Of a DNA stretch of 64,000 nucleotides, positions 1 to 8,782 are shown piece after piece. The notes beneath the pieces were generated by a model. It was not told where the DNA came from. It saw nothing but the letters and a program-made list of their open reading frames with translations, and made no database searches. The position numbers and the translations under genes were made by a program. The stretch is from Jeotgalibacillus alimentarius (lineage in GTDB: Bacteria; Bacillota; Bacilli; Bacillales; Jeotgalibacillaceae), in the NCBI RefSeq assembly GCF_000829445.1, contig NZ_JXRQ01000024.1, positions 31,068-95,067 of the forward strand, given 5' to 3'. Each line of letters opens with the position of its first letter. The first letter of the stretch is position 1.

Positions 1-1
1 T

Positions 2-787
2 TACAGTGCACCACCGATTCCAATTCTTGCACTGTTCGGTGCGTTATTGACTAAAGTCGGCGTATATTCAATTATGAGAACCTATACGCTATTCTTTTAT
101 CATGATCAGGGATATACCCATGAGATCCTGGCCGTCCTGGCATTATTAAGTATTATTGTCGGGGTAATCGGAGCGATTGCATACAGAAATGTGAAAACGA
201 TTATTATCTATAACATCGTCATTGCAGTCGGCGTCATTCTATACGGCGTTGCAGCAATGACACCGGCAGCACTTGAAGGTGCCGTGTTCTATCTGCTGCA
301 TGATATGGTTATTAAAGCAGCTCTGTTCCTGCTTGTCGGTATTATGATCGCTATTGCCGGAGCAAGCCATCTGAATAAGATGGGCGGTATGATCAGGGAT
401 TATCCGCGTATCGGCTGGACTTACTTTGTCGCAGCACTTGCACTGGCTGGTATTCCGCCGCTGAGCGGATTCGTTGGAAAGCTGCTGATTGTACAGGGTG
501 GCTTTGAGACTGGAGATATGGTCGGTCCATTACTAGTCCTCTTATCAAGTCTGATGGTCCTGTACTCAGCAATGAAGATCTTTATGAATGGCTTCTGGGG
601 AACGCCAAAAGAGTATCACGGAGCAAAAGCTCACCTTGCAAACCGCCTGTGGGTGCCTGCTGCAGCATTAGTCCTGATTGCCATCGCATATGGCGTGGGC
701 TCTGAAGCAGTATATCCTTTTATCCAGATGGCGGTAGAACCACTCATCGATCCTGCAGTCTATATTGAAGCAGTGTTAAAGGAGTAA
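2..787 (+). CDS. mrpD: Na+/H+ antiporter subunit D (partial, 5' end outside window)
   Basis: This is the C-terminal part of the Mrp/Mnh monovalent cation/proton antiporter subunit D, a membrane protein related to the proton-pumping subunits of complex I (NADH-quinone/Mrp antiporter domain). The frame is already open at the first bases of the window and reads through the family motif GALLTKVGVYS, so the TTG at 47 is internal. Several hydrophobic segments follow, including the conserved stretch LAGIPPLSGFVGK. The stop is followed after 6 bases by mrpE, and mrpF and mrpG follow with overlaps, so this is the distal half of an mrp operon. The protein works in a hetero-oligomer for Na+ and pH homeostasis. 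Subunits A to C must lie upstream. Confidence 0.96.
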   Translation, partial: YSAPPIPILALFGALLTKVGVYSIMRTYTLFFYHDQGYTHEILAVLALLSIIVGVIGAIAYRNVKTIIIYNIVIAVGVILYGVAAMTPAALEGAVFYLLHDMVIKAALFLLVGIMIAIAGASHLNKMGGMIRDYPRIGWTYFVAALALAGIPPLSGFVGKLLIVQGGFETGDMVGPLLVLLSSLMVLYSAMKIFMNGFWGTPKEYHGAKAHLANRLWVPAAALVLIAIAYGVGSEAVYPFIQMAVEPLIDPAVYIEAVLKE

Positions 788-793
788 TGTGAT

Positions 794-1270
794 ATGCCAT
801 TTCAAATTCTATTAAATTTCTTTTTAGCGTTCCTCTGGATGTTTTTAAGCAGTTCATTCAGTGTATCGAGCTTTATTATCGGGTACTTTCTTGGCATTGT
901 TGTGATCTTTGCCATGAGACGCTTCTTCCAGTCGAGACTCTATCTATTCAGAATATGGGCGATCATCAAGTTAACGCTTCTCTTTACGTATGAGCTGATC
1001 AAGGCGAATATTGAAGTGCTTGTGATTGTCCTCAGACCCAAGATGAATCTGGAGCCCGGAATATTTAAATATGAAACAAAGCTTGAGCACGGGTGGGAAG
1101 TGACCCTTCTTTCCCTGCTCATTACACTTACGCCAGGGACGCTGGTCGTAGATGTAAGTGATGATAACGGAACACTTTATATTCATGCACTGAACGCCTC
1201 TGATATTAAAGGAAATGTAACATCGATTCGGGAAGGCTTTGAAAAAGCCATTATGGAGGTGAGCCGATAA
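794..1270 (+). CDS. mrpE: Na+/H+ antiporter subunit E
   Basis: MrpE/MnhE family protein of 158 residues, the usual length. Hydrophobic segments occupy the first 75 residues and are followed by the conserved region ending LITLTPGTLVVDVS, typical of this subunit. It is part of the membrane-embedded Mrp cation/proton antiporter complex. An AAAGGAG ribosome site overlaps the end of mrpD. The stop codon overlaps the mrpF start (TAATG), which suggests translational coupling. Confidence 0.96.
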   Translation: MPFQILLNFFLAFLWMFLSSSFSVSSFIIGYFLGIVVIFAMRRFFQSRLYLFRIWAIIKLTLLFTYELIKANIEVLVIVLRPKMNLEPGIFKYETKLEHGWEVTLLSLLITLTPGTLVVDVSDDNGTLYIHALNASDIKGNVTSIREGFEKAIMEVSR

Positions 1271-1554
1271 TGCTGAATATGAGTGTCTATATTGCACTTG
1301 TCGCGTTTGCCCTTGCCATGATCGGGATTGTATACCGTGCGATTAAAGGCCCGTCTACTGCGGACCGGGTAGTGGCGCTTGATTCACTGGGTATCAGCCT
1401 GATTGCCGTGACTGCACTGTTTTCAATCCTGCTACGCAGCAGCGTGTTTCTTGAAGTCATCCTGCTGCTTGGTATTCTTGCCTTTATCGGAACAGTGGCC
1501 TTCTCAAAATATATCGAGAAAGGAGCGATTGTAGACCGTGATCGACACAAGTGA
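1270..1554 (+). CDS. mrpF: Na+/H+ antiporter subunit F
   Basis: MrpF/PhaF family, 94 residues with three predicted membrane helices and the conserved motif KGPSTADRVVALD after the first helix. It is a small structural subunit of the Mrp antiporter. Its start overlaps the mrpE stop and its end overlaps the mrpG start by 17 bases, so the genes are tightly coupled. Confidence 0.96.
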   Translation: MLNMSVYIALVAFALAMIGIVYRAIKGPSTADRVVALDSLGISLIAVTALFSILLRSSVFLEVILLLGILAFIGTVAFSKYIEKGAIVDRDRHK

Positions 1555-1915
1555 GTACATTATTGCTGCATTTATTTTAATCGGTGCCTTCTTTGGCGTC
1601 GTAACAGCGATCGGACTGATCCGGTTACCTGATCTCTACACACGTACACACGCTGCTTCAAAGAGCGCAACACTCGGCGTTATGTCTGTACTGATCGGCG
1701 CGCTCCTCTTCTTTTTAACAGAGGAAGGTCTCTTCAATTCACGGATCGTGCTCGGAATCTTTTTCGTATTAATTACTGCTCCTGTCGGCGGACACCTGAT
1801 TGCGCGTGCAGCCTATAATTCAGGCGTGAAGCTTGCACCGGAAACCGTTCAGGACGATCTTGCCAAAAAAGAACAGTATGAAGCTAAGAAAAAGAAAAAC
1901 TCATCCAGGGATTAA
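1538..1915 (+). CDS. mrpG: Na+/H+ antiporter subunit G
   Basis: MrpG/MnhG family, 125 residues. It has three hydrophobic segments and the family signature IRLPDLYTRTHAASKSATLG, then a charged C-terminal tail rich in Lys and Glu. The start is GTG, with AAAGGAG placed 12 bases upstream inside mrpF. It is the last gene of the mrp operon. Its stop lies inside an intrinsic terminator shared with the convergent downstream gene. Confidence 0.96.
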   Translation: MIDTSEYIIAAFILIGAFFGVVTAIGLIRLPDLYTRTHAASKSATLGVMSVLIGALLFFLTEEGLFNSRIVLGIFFVLITAPVGGHLIARAAYNSGVKLAPETVQDDLAKKEQYEAKKKKNSSRD

Positions 1916-1934
1916 TTCCCGGATGAGTTTTTTG
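1898..1934. terminator. bidirectional intrinsic terminator
   Basis: A GC-rich hairpin with arms AACTCATCC-GGGA and TCCC-GGATGAGTT is followed by a T run on the plus strand and preceded by an A run that serves the minus strand. It overlaps the stop codons of both mrpG and the convergent DUF2188 gene. Confidence 0.85.
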
Positions 1935-2301
1935 ATTCATATAATGTCTGATCGAACGAACCATCTTCTTTGTAAACCTCAAGCTGACCGCCATGATCAG
2001 TCACATAAGACTTTGCCTTTTCTTCAAGATCGTTTTTTGTATCCTCTACATAAATCGCTTTATCAGATCCCTTTTTAATGAGCTGCCATCCATCATCATG
2101 CTTTTTTATCTGATACGTATCCTGATCATCCTTTTGGACGGCCTGCTTTGCTTTATCTGTTGCAATCGCAATGACGCGGCTTTCATCATAATCCTGTTCT
2201 CTTAACAATGCATTTCCAATCTCAATTGCTTTATTTCTGACATCCGGGTCGAGATTGTTCCAGGAGTCCGGATAATCGTTTTTATTCCAAGGCATGTTCA
2301 T
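1912..2301 (-). CDS. DUF2188 domain protein (YdaT-like)
   Basis: Small soluble protein of 129 residues. The N-terminal half, beginning MPWNKNDYPDSW, resembles the DUF2188-containing YdaT-type general stress proteins of bacilli. The C-terminal half has the short repeat unit of DUF2188: GWQLIKKGSDKAIYV, a helix, then GGQLEVYKEDG. There are no membrane segments or catalytic motifs, and the biochemical role of the family is not established. The gene is convergent with mrpG, sharing stop-codon bases and a terminator. AGGAGGAATGAAC precedes the start; a second ATG two codons in is an alternative. Confidence 0.8.
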   Translation of the reverse strand: MNMPWNKNDYPDSWNNLDPDVRNKAIEIGNALLREQDYDESRVIAIATDKAKQAVQKDDQDTYQIKKHDDGWQLIKKGSDKAIYVEDTKNDLEEKAKSYVTDHGGQLEVYKEDGSFDQTLYESKNSSGN

Positions 2302-2320
2302 TCCTCCTTAAGTAAAAGTG

Positions 2321-2424
2321 TAAGGCGCTTGATCAGCTCTGACAGGCATAAGACGCAGAATGAAAAAGGGCGACCTTTCCCCTTTATCGTTCAATGGCTT
2401 ATGACTCGAGCAGCTAGCGCCTTA
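2321..2424. repeat. dispersed intergenic inverted-repeat element (104 bp)
   Basis: The element is bounded by the perfect inverted arms TAAGGCGCT and AGCGCCTTA. Inside is a second pair, CATAAG and CTTATG, and a central AAAGGG/CCCTTT stem, so the whole unit can fold into one long imperfect hairpin. It lies between two minus-strand genes and has no reading frame of note. The architecture matches small non-autonomous intergenic repeats seen in Bacillales genomes; only one copy is in this window. Confidence 0.6.
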
Positions 2425-2476
2425 AGCTAGATAAAGTGTTTGTTCATTCTTTTCCACGTAAGGAAGGAATTAAACA

Positions 2477-2866
2477 CTATTTCCGTTTCGGCACGACTGC
2501 TACAGTACACCGTGAAATGCAGATTAATTCGTTCTCTTCATCAACAATTTTAATTTCCCACACCATCGTTGTTTTTCCTTTATGTATGATCTCAGCAATA
2601 CCTGTCACTATTCCTTCTTTTTTCGCTTTAATATGATTCGCATTTATCTCAAGGCCAAAGCAGCTGTATTCATTCAAATCCACCATCGCTGCTGATCCTA
2701 CGCTTGCTACCGTTTCAGCGAGTGCGACTGATGCCCCTCCATGTAAAAAGCCAAACGGCTGATGCGTACGCCCATCAACCGGCATCTCACCGATAGCTTT
2801 CCCCTTTTCCACGCTGATCATGTTAATCCCGAGTGAATCCATTAATGTTTCTCTATTCCATTCCAT
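2477..2866 (-). CDS. yuxO: hotdog-fold acyl-CoA thioesterase (YuxO/MenI-like)
   Basis: PaaI/YuxO-type thioesterase of 129 residues in the 4HBT hotdog superfamily. The signature FGFLHGGASVALAETVAS contains the HGG loop and the Glu that activates water for thioester hydrolysis. The family includes 1,4-dihydroxy-2-naphthoyl-CoA hydrolase of menaquinone synthesis, a plausible but unproven substrate here. In B. subtilis yuxO also lies next to the mrp operon, which supports the assignment. The start has a good ribosome site (GGGGGAGA). Confidence 0.85.
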   Translation of the reverse strand: MEWNRETLMDSLGINMISVEKGKAIGEMPVDGRTHQPFGFLHGGASVALAETVASVGSAAMVDLNEYSCFGLEINANHIKAKKEGIVTGIAEIIHKGKTTMVWEIKIVDEENELICISRCTVAVVPKRK

Positions 2867-2950
2867 TTTCTCTCCCCCTTTTTTCTATCTTCTCTCAGTA
2901 GGGGTGGGTTGGCAAGGGTTTGGTATTCAGGTGGTGTGAGGTGCTGGGCG

Positions 2951-3076
2951 TGTTCGGCGGAAAAACCGTGATGTTCGATGGGAAATGTGGTGTGTTCGGC
3001 GGGAAATATGGCTTGTTCGACATTTAAGAGGTGCTGTTCAACACTTATACGCTGATGTTCGCCACTTAGTAACTTT
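2951..3076. repeat. 21-bp tandem repeat, six units
   Basis: Six imperfect copies begin TGTTC at 2951, 2972, 2993, 3014, 3035 and 3056, an exact 21-base period. The first three units share TGTTCGnnGGnAAA; the last three are more diverged. The repeat lies in the gap between yuxO and the yuiF terminator. The period is a multiple of three, but both strands contain stops or lack a ribosome site, so it is treated as a non-coding minisatellite. Confidence 0.8.
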
Positions 3077-3102
3077 GGACCTATCTATCCACCATATCAT
3101 AT

Positions 3103-3131
3103 AAAAAAAGCTCTGACACAAAGTCAGAGCC
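3103..3131 (-). terminator. intrinsic terminator of yuiF
   Basis: The arms GCTCTGAC and GTCAGAGC enclose a 5-base loop. On the minus strand they are followed by seven T residues. It lies just past the yuiF stop codon. Confidence 0.85.
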
Positions 3132-3141
3132 CCATACAACC

Positions 3142-4461
3142 TTATAAAACCAGCGCCGCGATCCAGCCAAACAGCACAAGTGGAATATTGTAGTGTACGA
3201 ATGTCGGCACACATGTATCCCAAATGTGATTATGCTGGCCGTCTGCATTCAGCCCGGCTGTCGGTCCAAGCGTACTGTCAGACGCCGGTGATCCTGCGTC
3301 ACCAAGTGCGCCGGCCGTACCGATCAATGCGACTGTTGCAAGCGGACTGAAGCCGAGTTCAAGTGATAGCGGAACGAAAAGGACCGCTATAATCGGGATC
3401 GTCGCGAATGAAGAGCCGATTCCCATTGTCACAACCAGACCAACAATCAGCATTAATAAAGCACCGACTGCTTTATTATCGCCAATTAAGTCTGCTGCGC
3501 TATTAACAAGACTTTCAACAGCACCGGTTTCTGTCATTACGGCAGCAAATCCATTTGCTGAGATCATGACGAAGCCGATAAATGCCATCATTTTCATTCC
3601 GTCAGTCATCAGCTGGTCCTGGTCTCTCAGCTTCACTGTACCTGTTACAAACAATACGGCAAGACCAATTACTGCACTGAAGACCATTGACTGGAAGACT
3701 GACTGCACAACGAGTGCTGCGATAATCGCAATGATTGTAACGATCAGATCTTTTGTCGTGATTGTTTTAGCGTCTCCATCCTGAAGTGACACTTTACGGT
3801 TTTCATATTCACGCGGCTTACGATAGCTGATGAAGATTGCTACGAGCAGCCCCAGTACCATCCCTGCAGTCGGGATCAGCATGGCTGTCGGGATGACGTT
3901 CATATCGATCGTTAATCCACTTAGTTCCATATTGGTTGCAATCGTATCATGGAAGATCTGGCCGAATCCGTACGGTAGAAGAATATAAGGTGCCGTCAAA
4001 CCGAATGTAATAATTGTCGCAATGAGTCTGCGGTCAATACCAAGTTCATTCATCACAAGCAGTAGCGGTGGAATAAGCAGCGGAATAAATGCAATATGCA
4101 CCGGCACAATATTTTGAGACATAATAGAAATAGATAAAATGGCAAGAATGATCAATACCTTAGGCAGCGCTGTTGCTCTCGGCTCCCCTTCCCGGCTTAC
4201 AGCTGCAACGATTTTATCAACCATCAGCTTTGGCAGCCCTGTATAGGAAATCGCAACGGCAAATCCACCTAACAGTGCATAACTGAGCGCAATATTCGCA
4301 CCTCCGCCAACACCTTCAGAAAACACAGCGACTGTATCTTCAACAGACAAACCACCGATCAGGCCGCCGACTGCAGCACCAATAATCAGTGCAGCGACAA
4401 CATTGACTCTGATCAGACTTAAGATCAGCATAATGATTACAGCAATGACAACAGCATTCAT
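3142..4461 (-). CDS. yuiF: NhaC-type Na+/H+ antiporter family membrane protein
   Basis: Polytopic membrane protein of 439 residues with about eleven hydrophobic segments, of the Na+/H+ antiporter NhaC family as in B. subtilis YuiF. The conserved C-terminal region includes GTAGALGDAGSPASDSTLGP and a HNHIWDTCVPTF stretch, which are diagnostic. Ion or organic-acid substrate cannot be read from sequence. It is monocistronic, followed by its own terminator and preceded by the pepA terminator. An AAAAGGAG ribosome site lies 8 bases before the ATG. Confidence 0.85.
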   Translation of the reverse strand: MNAVVIAVIIMLILSLIRVNVVAALIIGAAVGGLIGGLSVEDTVAVFSEGVGGGANIALSYALLGGFAVAISYTGLPKLMVDKIVAAVSREGEPRATALPKVLIILAILSISIMSQNIVPVHIAFIPLLIPPLLLVMNELGIDRRLIATIITFGLTAPYILLPYGFGQIFHDTIATNMELSGLTIDMNVIPTAMLIPTAGMVLGLLVAIFISYRKPREYENRKVSLQDGDAKTITTKDLIVTIIAIIAALVVQSVFQSMVFSAVIGLAVLFVTGTVKLRDQDQLMTDGMKMMAFIGFVMISANGFAAVMTETGAVESLVNSAADLIGDNKAVGALLMLIVGLVVTMGIGSSFATIPIIAVLFVPLSLELGFSPLATVALIGTAGALGDAGSPASDSTLGPTAGLNADGQHNHIWDTCVPTFVHYNIPLVLFGWIAALVL

Positions 4462-4566
4462 ATATTGTAACTCCTTTTCAGATAATTCTTTACTCTGCTA
4501 AACAGGTAACGTATTAAAATACCTTTCATACATTAACAGAATAAAAGTAGTGTTGTCAATTAGTGA

Positions 4567-4615
4567 ATACGAAAAAGAGGAATGCCCGAAGACACTCCTC
4601 TTTTTCGTATTTTTT
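4567..4615 (-). terminator. intrinsic terminator of pepA
   Basis: A long near-perfect hairpin has arms ATACGAAAAAGAGGAATG and CACTCCTCTTTTTCGTAT. On the minus strand the stem base supplies the U run. T runs on both sides would allow function in either direction. Confidence 0.8.
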
Positions 4616-6128
4616 ATTTCTCTGTTCTCTCAAGTACAAACTGCTCTGATAGTAACGCAAGTGTTCTTGCCATAGCGCCTGTTCCGCCTGCAGGTCCGAG
4701 CAGGTGAGCAGATTTTGTTGTCGCAGTTCCTGCTATATCAAGGTGTACCCATGGTGTACCGCCGGTGAATTCGCCGATGAATGCACCAGCAAATAGTGCA
4801 TGACCGTCGCGGCCGGGTGAGTTATTCAGATCTGCAACAGGACTGTTCCGTACCCGTTTGCGATCACCTTCTGTATAAGGAAGCTGCCAGATGAATTCTC
4901 CCGCTTCAACTGATGCTTCAAGCACTTTTTCAAAAAGTGCCTCATTATTGGTAAGTGCCCCTGTTTTATCAAGACCGAGTGCTACGATAACACCGCCAGT
5001 CAGTGTTGCAACATCAACAAGATAATCCGCTCCGTGCTGTTTTGCATACGTCACTGCATCAGCAAGCACAAGTCTGCCTTCAGCATCAGTATTGAGCACC
5101 TCAATCGTTTTCCCGCTCATTGAAGTAATGACGTCATCCGGTTTGAATGCTTTATGACTGATCATATTATCCGTTGCCGCAATGACAGCCATTACATTTT
5201 GCTCCGGCTTGAGTCTGCCGATGATCTCCATTGCGCCGAGTACTGCTGCTGCACCGCCCATATCCGCCTTCATGCCGACAATGCCGTCTTTCGGCTTAAT
5301 AGAGTAGCCGCCAGTATCAAATGTGATGCCTTTACCGACAAGGGCAAGTACGTCTTCCCACTTGTCAGTTGCCTGATGCTTCATGACAATCATGCGCGGC
5401 GGAATCTCAGAGCCCTGATTGACTGCGAGCAGCGCGCCCATACCCATTTCTTCAATTTCTTCTTTGCCGAGAACCTCAATTTCAAAATCATGGCGCTTAG
5501 CCATTTCGATTGCGTACTCAGCCATTTTCACTGAGGTTAAAAGGTTTGACGGCATATTAACGAGCGTTCTTGCCTCATTCGTTCCTTCTGCAAGGGCAAG
5601 CCCCACTTCAAGTGCTGCCTCGATCTCCTGCGCATCACCCTGCGTATAGATTTTCACTTCATCAAGCGGTACGTCAGGTACATTAGACTTCTTTTTATAT
5701 CCTTCAAATTCATACATAGCCAGTGTGATTCCTTCAATAAACGCCTGAGCAACATCTGTTGCGTCAAAGTCTTTTCCTTTAAAAGAATCAAGTGCAATGG
5801 CAAGTGTAGAAACCTTTTTCTTTTTCAGAGTCTTGCCTAGCGCACCAAAGCTTTCTCTCAAATCTTCAAATGTCAGATCCGCTTCCTTGCCGAGTCCTGT
5901 GAAAAGAACTCTCTTTGCAGCTAAAGCTCCCATAGTAGGTAATACTGTGACCTGCTTAAGCTTTGTTTCAACATCGCCTTCTTTGATCAGATCAGTCAGT
6001 CCGCCTTTCATCTGATCATCCATTTCTTTTGAGAAACCGGATACGACAGGCTGATGCCAGACCCCTGCCGCTAAATAATCGTGCTGTTCGTTAAGCACGC
6101 TATCATTCGTATGTATTGTCCATTTCAT
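4614..6128 (-). CDS. pepA: leucyl aminopeptidase, M17 family
   Basis: Cytosolic leucine aminopeptidase (peptidase family M17; YuiE in B. subtilis) of 504 residues. The N-terminal macro-like domain (1-165) is followed by the catalytic domain with the two-metal site: [17 protein letters not shown] and the family signature [13 protein letters not shown]. It removes N-terminal amino acids from peptides. The start is ATGAAATGG, because GGAGGTG lies 6 bases before it; an ATG five codons upstream overlaps that ribosome site and is unlikely to be used. Confidence 0.95.
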   Translation of the reverse strand: MKWTIHTNDSVLNEQHDYLAAGVWHQPVVSGFSKEMDDQMKGGLTDLIKEGDVETKLKQVTVLPTMGALAAKRVLFTGLGKEADLTFEDLRESFGALGKTLKKKKVSTLAIALDSFKGKDFDATDVAQAFIEGITLAMYEFEGYKKKSNVPDVPLDEVKIYTQGDAQEIEAALEVGLALAEGTNEARTLVNMPSNLLTSVKMAEYAIEMAKRHDFEIEVLGKEEIEEMGMGALLAVNQGSEIPPRMIVMKHQATDKWEDVLALVGKGITFDTGGYSIKPKDGIVGMKADMGGAAAVLGAMEIIGRLKPEQNVMAVIAATDNMISHKAFKPDDVITSMSGKTIEVLNTDAEGRLVLADAVTYAKQHGADYLVDVATLTGGVIVALGLDKTGALTNNEALFEKVLEASVEAGEFIWQLPYTEGDRKRVRNSPVADLNNSPGRDGHALFAGAFIGEFTGGTPWVHLDIAGTATTKSAHLLGPAGGTGAMARTLALLSEQFVLERTEK

Positions 6129-6256
6129 TAAAAACACCTCCATTTTTAATTATACTGTAATTTCTGTGATAATTCGATCACCGAACATTATTGAAGGCTT
6201 GAAATATGGTATACTTGCCTCAAACTTCCGCCTTCTGAAAGGATGAATATACGTCT

Positions 6257-6736
6257 ATGGAAATCTTCAGCAATTTTCCTCTTTGGGCTTCATTATTTGC
6301 AATTTTATTTGCACAGGTGGTAAAAGTACCAATTCAATTTATTGCTTCGCGAAAAGTTGACTGGTCACTCGTTACTTCAACAGGCGGTATGCCAAGCTCC
6401 CATTCTGCTGCAGTCACTGCACTTGCAACAGGCATTGCCATTGAAAACGGTCTGGCATCCCCTGTGTTTGCTCTGGCCACCGTTTTTGCCATCATAACAA
6501 TGTTTGATGCAACCGGTGTCCGCTTTCAGGCTGGTGAGCAGGCTGCTGTGATTAATCAGCTGATGCGGGATTTCAATAAATTCGTGTCTGATGCAAAGGG
6601 CTGGCAGAACAAAGATGAAGAAGAAAAACGCAAAGAGTTAAAAACGCTGCTGGGTCATAAACCGATAGAAGTATTTTTCGGCGGACTGACAGGAATATTC
6701 TTAACACTGCTGGTGCATTATTTGATTACGTTATAA
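6257..6736 (+). CDS. yuiD: divergent PAP2 family membrane protein (DUF212, YuiD)
   Basis: Membrane protein of 159 residues from the DUF212/divergent PAP2 (acid phosphatase/vanadium-dependent haloperoxidase-like) family. It has N-terminal and C-terminal hydrophobic helices, the conserved GGMPSSHSAAVTALAT motif and FDATGVRFQAGEQA. The SSHS pattern resembles the phosphatase active-site motif, but activity is unproven for this family. It is divergent from pepA and followed 16 bases later by a BtuF-like gene on the same strand. Confidence 0.92.
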   Translation: MEIFSNFPLWASLFAILFAQVVKVPIQFIASRKVDWSLVTSTGGMPSSHSAAVTALATGIAIENGLASPVFALATVFAIITMFDATGVRFQAGEQAAVINQLMRDFNKFVSDAKGWQNKDEEEKRKELKTLLGHKPIEVFFGGLTGIFLTLLVHYLITL

Positions 6737-6752
6737 TTCGGGAGGTATCTGA

Positions 6753-7565
6753 ATGAGAATTGTGTCCCTTTGTCCGAGCAATACTGAACTTGCAGCATAC
6801 CTTGGCCTGACTGACCACATTGTTGGTGTGGATGACTTTTCAGACTGGCCGCCGGAAGTAAAGCAGCTTGAACAGCTTGGTCCGGATCTCACTATTGATA
6901 TAGATAAGGTGGAGGCTTTGAAGCCGGATCTGATTCTATCATCATTGAGCGTACCCGGTATGGAAAAAAACATTGAGGAGCTTGACCGGAGAGGTCTTGA
7001 ACACCTCTGTCTGAATCCTCAGTCTCTGGATGATATTGTGCAGGACCTGATATCACTCGGGCATGCAGCTGGCATTCCCGAACGCGCTGAAAAGGTGGCA
7101 GAAGCATTTCAAGCAGTCATTGACGAATGCAGACAGGCTGCTAAAAAGATCACAGCGCCTCCCGCTTTATACTGGGAATGGTGGCCAAAACCTGTCTTCA
7201 CACCGGGCGGCATTAACTGGCTGAGTGAGATCAGCAGGCTTGCAGGCGGCAGCAATGTTTATGAATCAGTTGAACTGGCGAGTATTCAGACGGATTGGGC
7301 TGATGTAGCAGCAAAAAATCCTGATGTCATCTGTATGGCCTGGGTCGGCGTACAGCCGCGTAAAGTAAATCCTGAGATCTTACATAAACGCCCGGGATGG
7401 ACTGAACTCGAAGCCGTTAAAAACAAAAGAGTCCATGTCCTTGAAGAAGCGCTGTACTGCAGACCTTCACCGCGACTGCTTGAAGGTCTGATCAAGCTCG
7501 GCAGGATCCTGCATCCTGAGCAATATCAAGCGATTGAGCTGCCTGAGATCTTACAGCTCAAATAA
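6753..7565 (+). CDS. cobalamin/iron-type ABC substrate-binding-like protein without signal peptide
   Basis: Protein of 270 residues with the class III periplasmic-binding fold (Peripla_BP_2, BtuF-like). The N-terminus MRIVSLCPSNTELAAYLG starts directly in the first strand of the fold, with no signal peptide and no lipobox. The conserved pattern LKPDLILSS follows. Such cytosolic members are usually annotated as cobalamin-binding proteins; ligand and partner are unknown and no permease or ATPase gene is nearby. GGGAGG precedes the ATG. It is likely cotranscribed with yuiD and ends in a strong terminator. Confidence 0.75.
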   Translation: MRIVSLCPSNTELAAYLGLTDHIVGVDDFSDWPPEVKQLEQLGPDLTIDIDKVEALKPDLILSSLSVPGMEKNIEELDRRGLEHLCLNPQSLDDIVQDLISLGHAAGIPERAEKVAEAFQAVIDECRQAAKKITAPPALYWEWWPKPVFTPGGINWLSEISRLAGGSNVYESVELASIQTDWADVAAKNPDVICMAWVGVQPRKVNPEILHKRPGWTELEAVKNKRVHVLEEALYCRPSPRLLEGLIKLGRILHPEQYQAIELPEILQLK

Positions 7566-7601
7566 AAAAAGTGTCGCACAGCGCGACACTTTTTTTATTA
7601 T
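7561..7601. terminator. bidirectional intrinsic terminator
   Basis: Arms AAAAAAAGTGTCGC and GCGACACTTTTTTT enclose a 5-base loop between the convergent BtuF-like and yuiC genes. Confidence 0.9.
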
Positions 7602-8236
7602 CTGTTATTCATCTCGGCAAATTCTTCTTCAGTCAGTGTACCATCGCCTTCTTTCAGCACATACACCTCAACATCCTGCTTACCCCACTCATTAAATACT
7701 TCATCTACCGTATCAAAATACAGATCGATGATATTTCCTTTAATCGCACTGCCTGTATCAGCCACAACACCATAGCCGTAACCAGGAATAAACATCACAG
7801 TCCCGATTGGAAATACGCTTGGATCCGCTGCAATGGTAGAATAAAGGTCTCTTTTTACCTGTACACCGGAAAACGTGATGCCATATAAAGGATCACCAGG
7901 TTCTTTCCCTGTAGATTCAATCCCAGCGGTATAACCAGTCGCCTTTACCGTTTTTGACGGATTATCAACTACATGCTGCGGAACAGCTTTATTAACATTG
8001 CCCTTCATTTTAGAAGCAATCAGCTTAAATGCTGTATCTTTCTCCGACAGACTCTTCGATGCCAGTGACAGCTCTCTGTCCTGAAGCATTCTCATATCCT
8101 CAACAACTGGAACCAGCTCTTCAGACGGCATTGCAATGGACCAGCCCTCTGCTGCAGCTTTATTTTCGTTCGTGATAAATAATGAAGCAAATCCTGCAAG
8201 AAGAATACCTGCAGATATTTTAAATAATTTAGACAT
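7598..8236 (-). CDS. yuiC: 3D domain cell-wall protein (YuiC)
   Basis: Secreted or membrane-anchored protein of 212 residues. After a signal-like segment (residues 3-25) comes a linker, then the 3D domain (named for three conserved Asp), visible as [11 protein letters not shown] and NIIDLYFDT. YuiC belongs to the stationary-phase-survival mini-muralytic transglycosylase family, related to the catalytic barrel of MltA and Rpf-like enzymes, and acts on peptidoglycan. The ATG at 8236 is chosen because GGAAGGAG lies upstream; a TTG six codons earlier overlaps that site. It converges on the BtuF-like gene. Confidence 0.88.
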   Translation of the reverse strand: MSKLFKISAGILLAGFASLFITNENKAAAEGWSIAMPSEELVPVVEDMRMLQDRELSLASKSLSEKDTAFKLIASKMKGNVNKAVPQHVVDNPSKTVKATGYTAGIESTGKEPGDPLYGITFSGVQVKRDLYSTIAADPSVFPIGTVMFIPGYGYGVVADTGSAIKGNIIDLYFDTVDEVFNEWGKQDVEVYVLKEGDGTLTEEEFAEMNNR

Positions 8237-8328
8237 TCCATCTACTCCTTCCAAATACGGTTATTCCCTCTATGACAAAAGTTAATCATCTGTGACGAAA
8301 GCCTTAATCCTTTGAATTGACTGACAAT

Positions 8329-8360
8329 TAAAAAAGCTCCACCTCATCCGGGGAGCTTTA
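8329..8360 (-). terminator. intrinsic terminator of yuiB
   Basis: Arms AAAGCTCC and GGAGCTTT overlap the yuiB stop and are followed on the minus strand by a T run. Confidence 0.75.
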
Positions 8361-8684
8361 GAACATTCGGTAACCCTGCTTACGGAGCCATATCATTACA
8401 AGTCCTGCAACGATGGCGCCTGCCATACCGCTTGATAAAATTAAAATATCCGCTGGTGCCAGCGAAACAAATCGGGTTCCGAGTGCTGAAAAAGATTCTC
8501 CCGGTTCACGAAAATACTCGATGAATCTGACTTCATCGACAATGAGTACAGTGATGACTGGATAGATCACTGCCATGATCCACGTCATACGTAAAAGCAT
8601 ATTTAATAAAAAGCCGATCCCGAAAAATAAGACGAGAAACAGCATCATTGAAATTAAAAGTTCAGCCAATCCAAACGAAGCCAA
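8358..8684 (-). CDS. yuiB: YuiB-like membrane protein
   Basis: Integral membrane protein of 108 residues. Helices lie at about 5-30, 32-50 and 75-100, with the conserved segment FFGIGFLLNMLLRMTW. It is an uncharacterised Bacillales family with conserved position between yuiC and yuiA. TTG is favoured as start because GGAGGTG lies six bases before it; the upstream ATG codons at 8699 and 8723 would add residues not seen in typical YuiB. Confidence 0.82.
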   Translation of the reverse strand: MASFGLAELLISMMLFLVLFFGIGFLLNMLLRMTWIMAVIYPVITVLIVDEVRFIEYFREPGESFSALGTRFVSLAPADILILSSGMAGAIVAGLVMIWLRKQGYRMF

Positions 8685-8782
8685 ATGATACACCTCCATG
8701 TTCACTAGAACAGTGTACATCACTTGGTAATACAGTGCAATGCTCCTGTTTCAACGTTCAATTTAGTGACACAAAGTCAGTC

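Noticed and set aside
47..787. TTG at 47 as the start of mrpD
   Set aside because: The same frame is open from the window edge and upstream residues match the MrpD family, so the gene is truncated by the window.
3038..3223. Protein read across the 21-bp repeats on the minus strand
   Set aside because: It has no ribosome site and covers the yuiF terminator and 3' end; the period explains the open frame.
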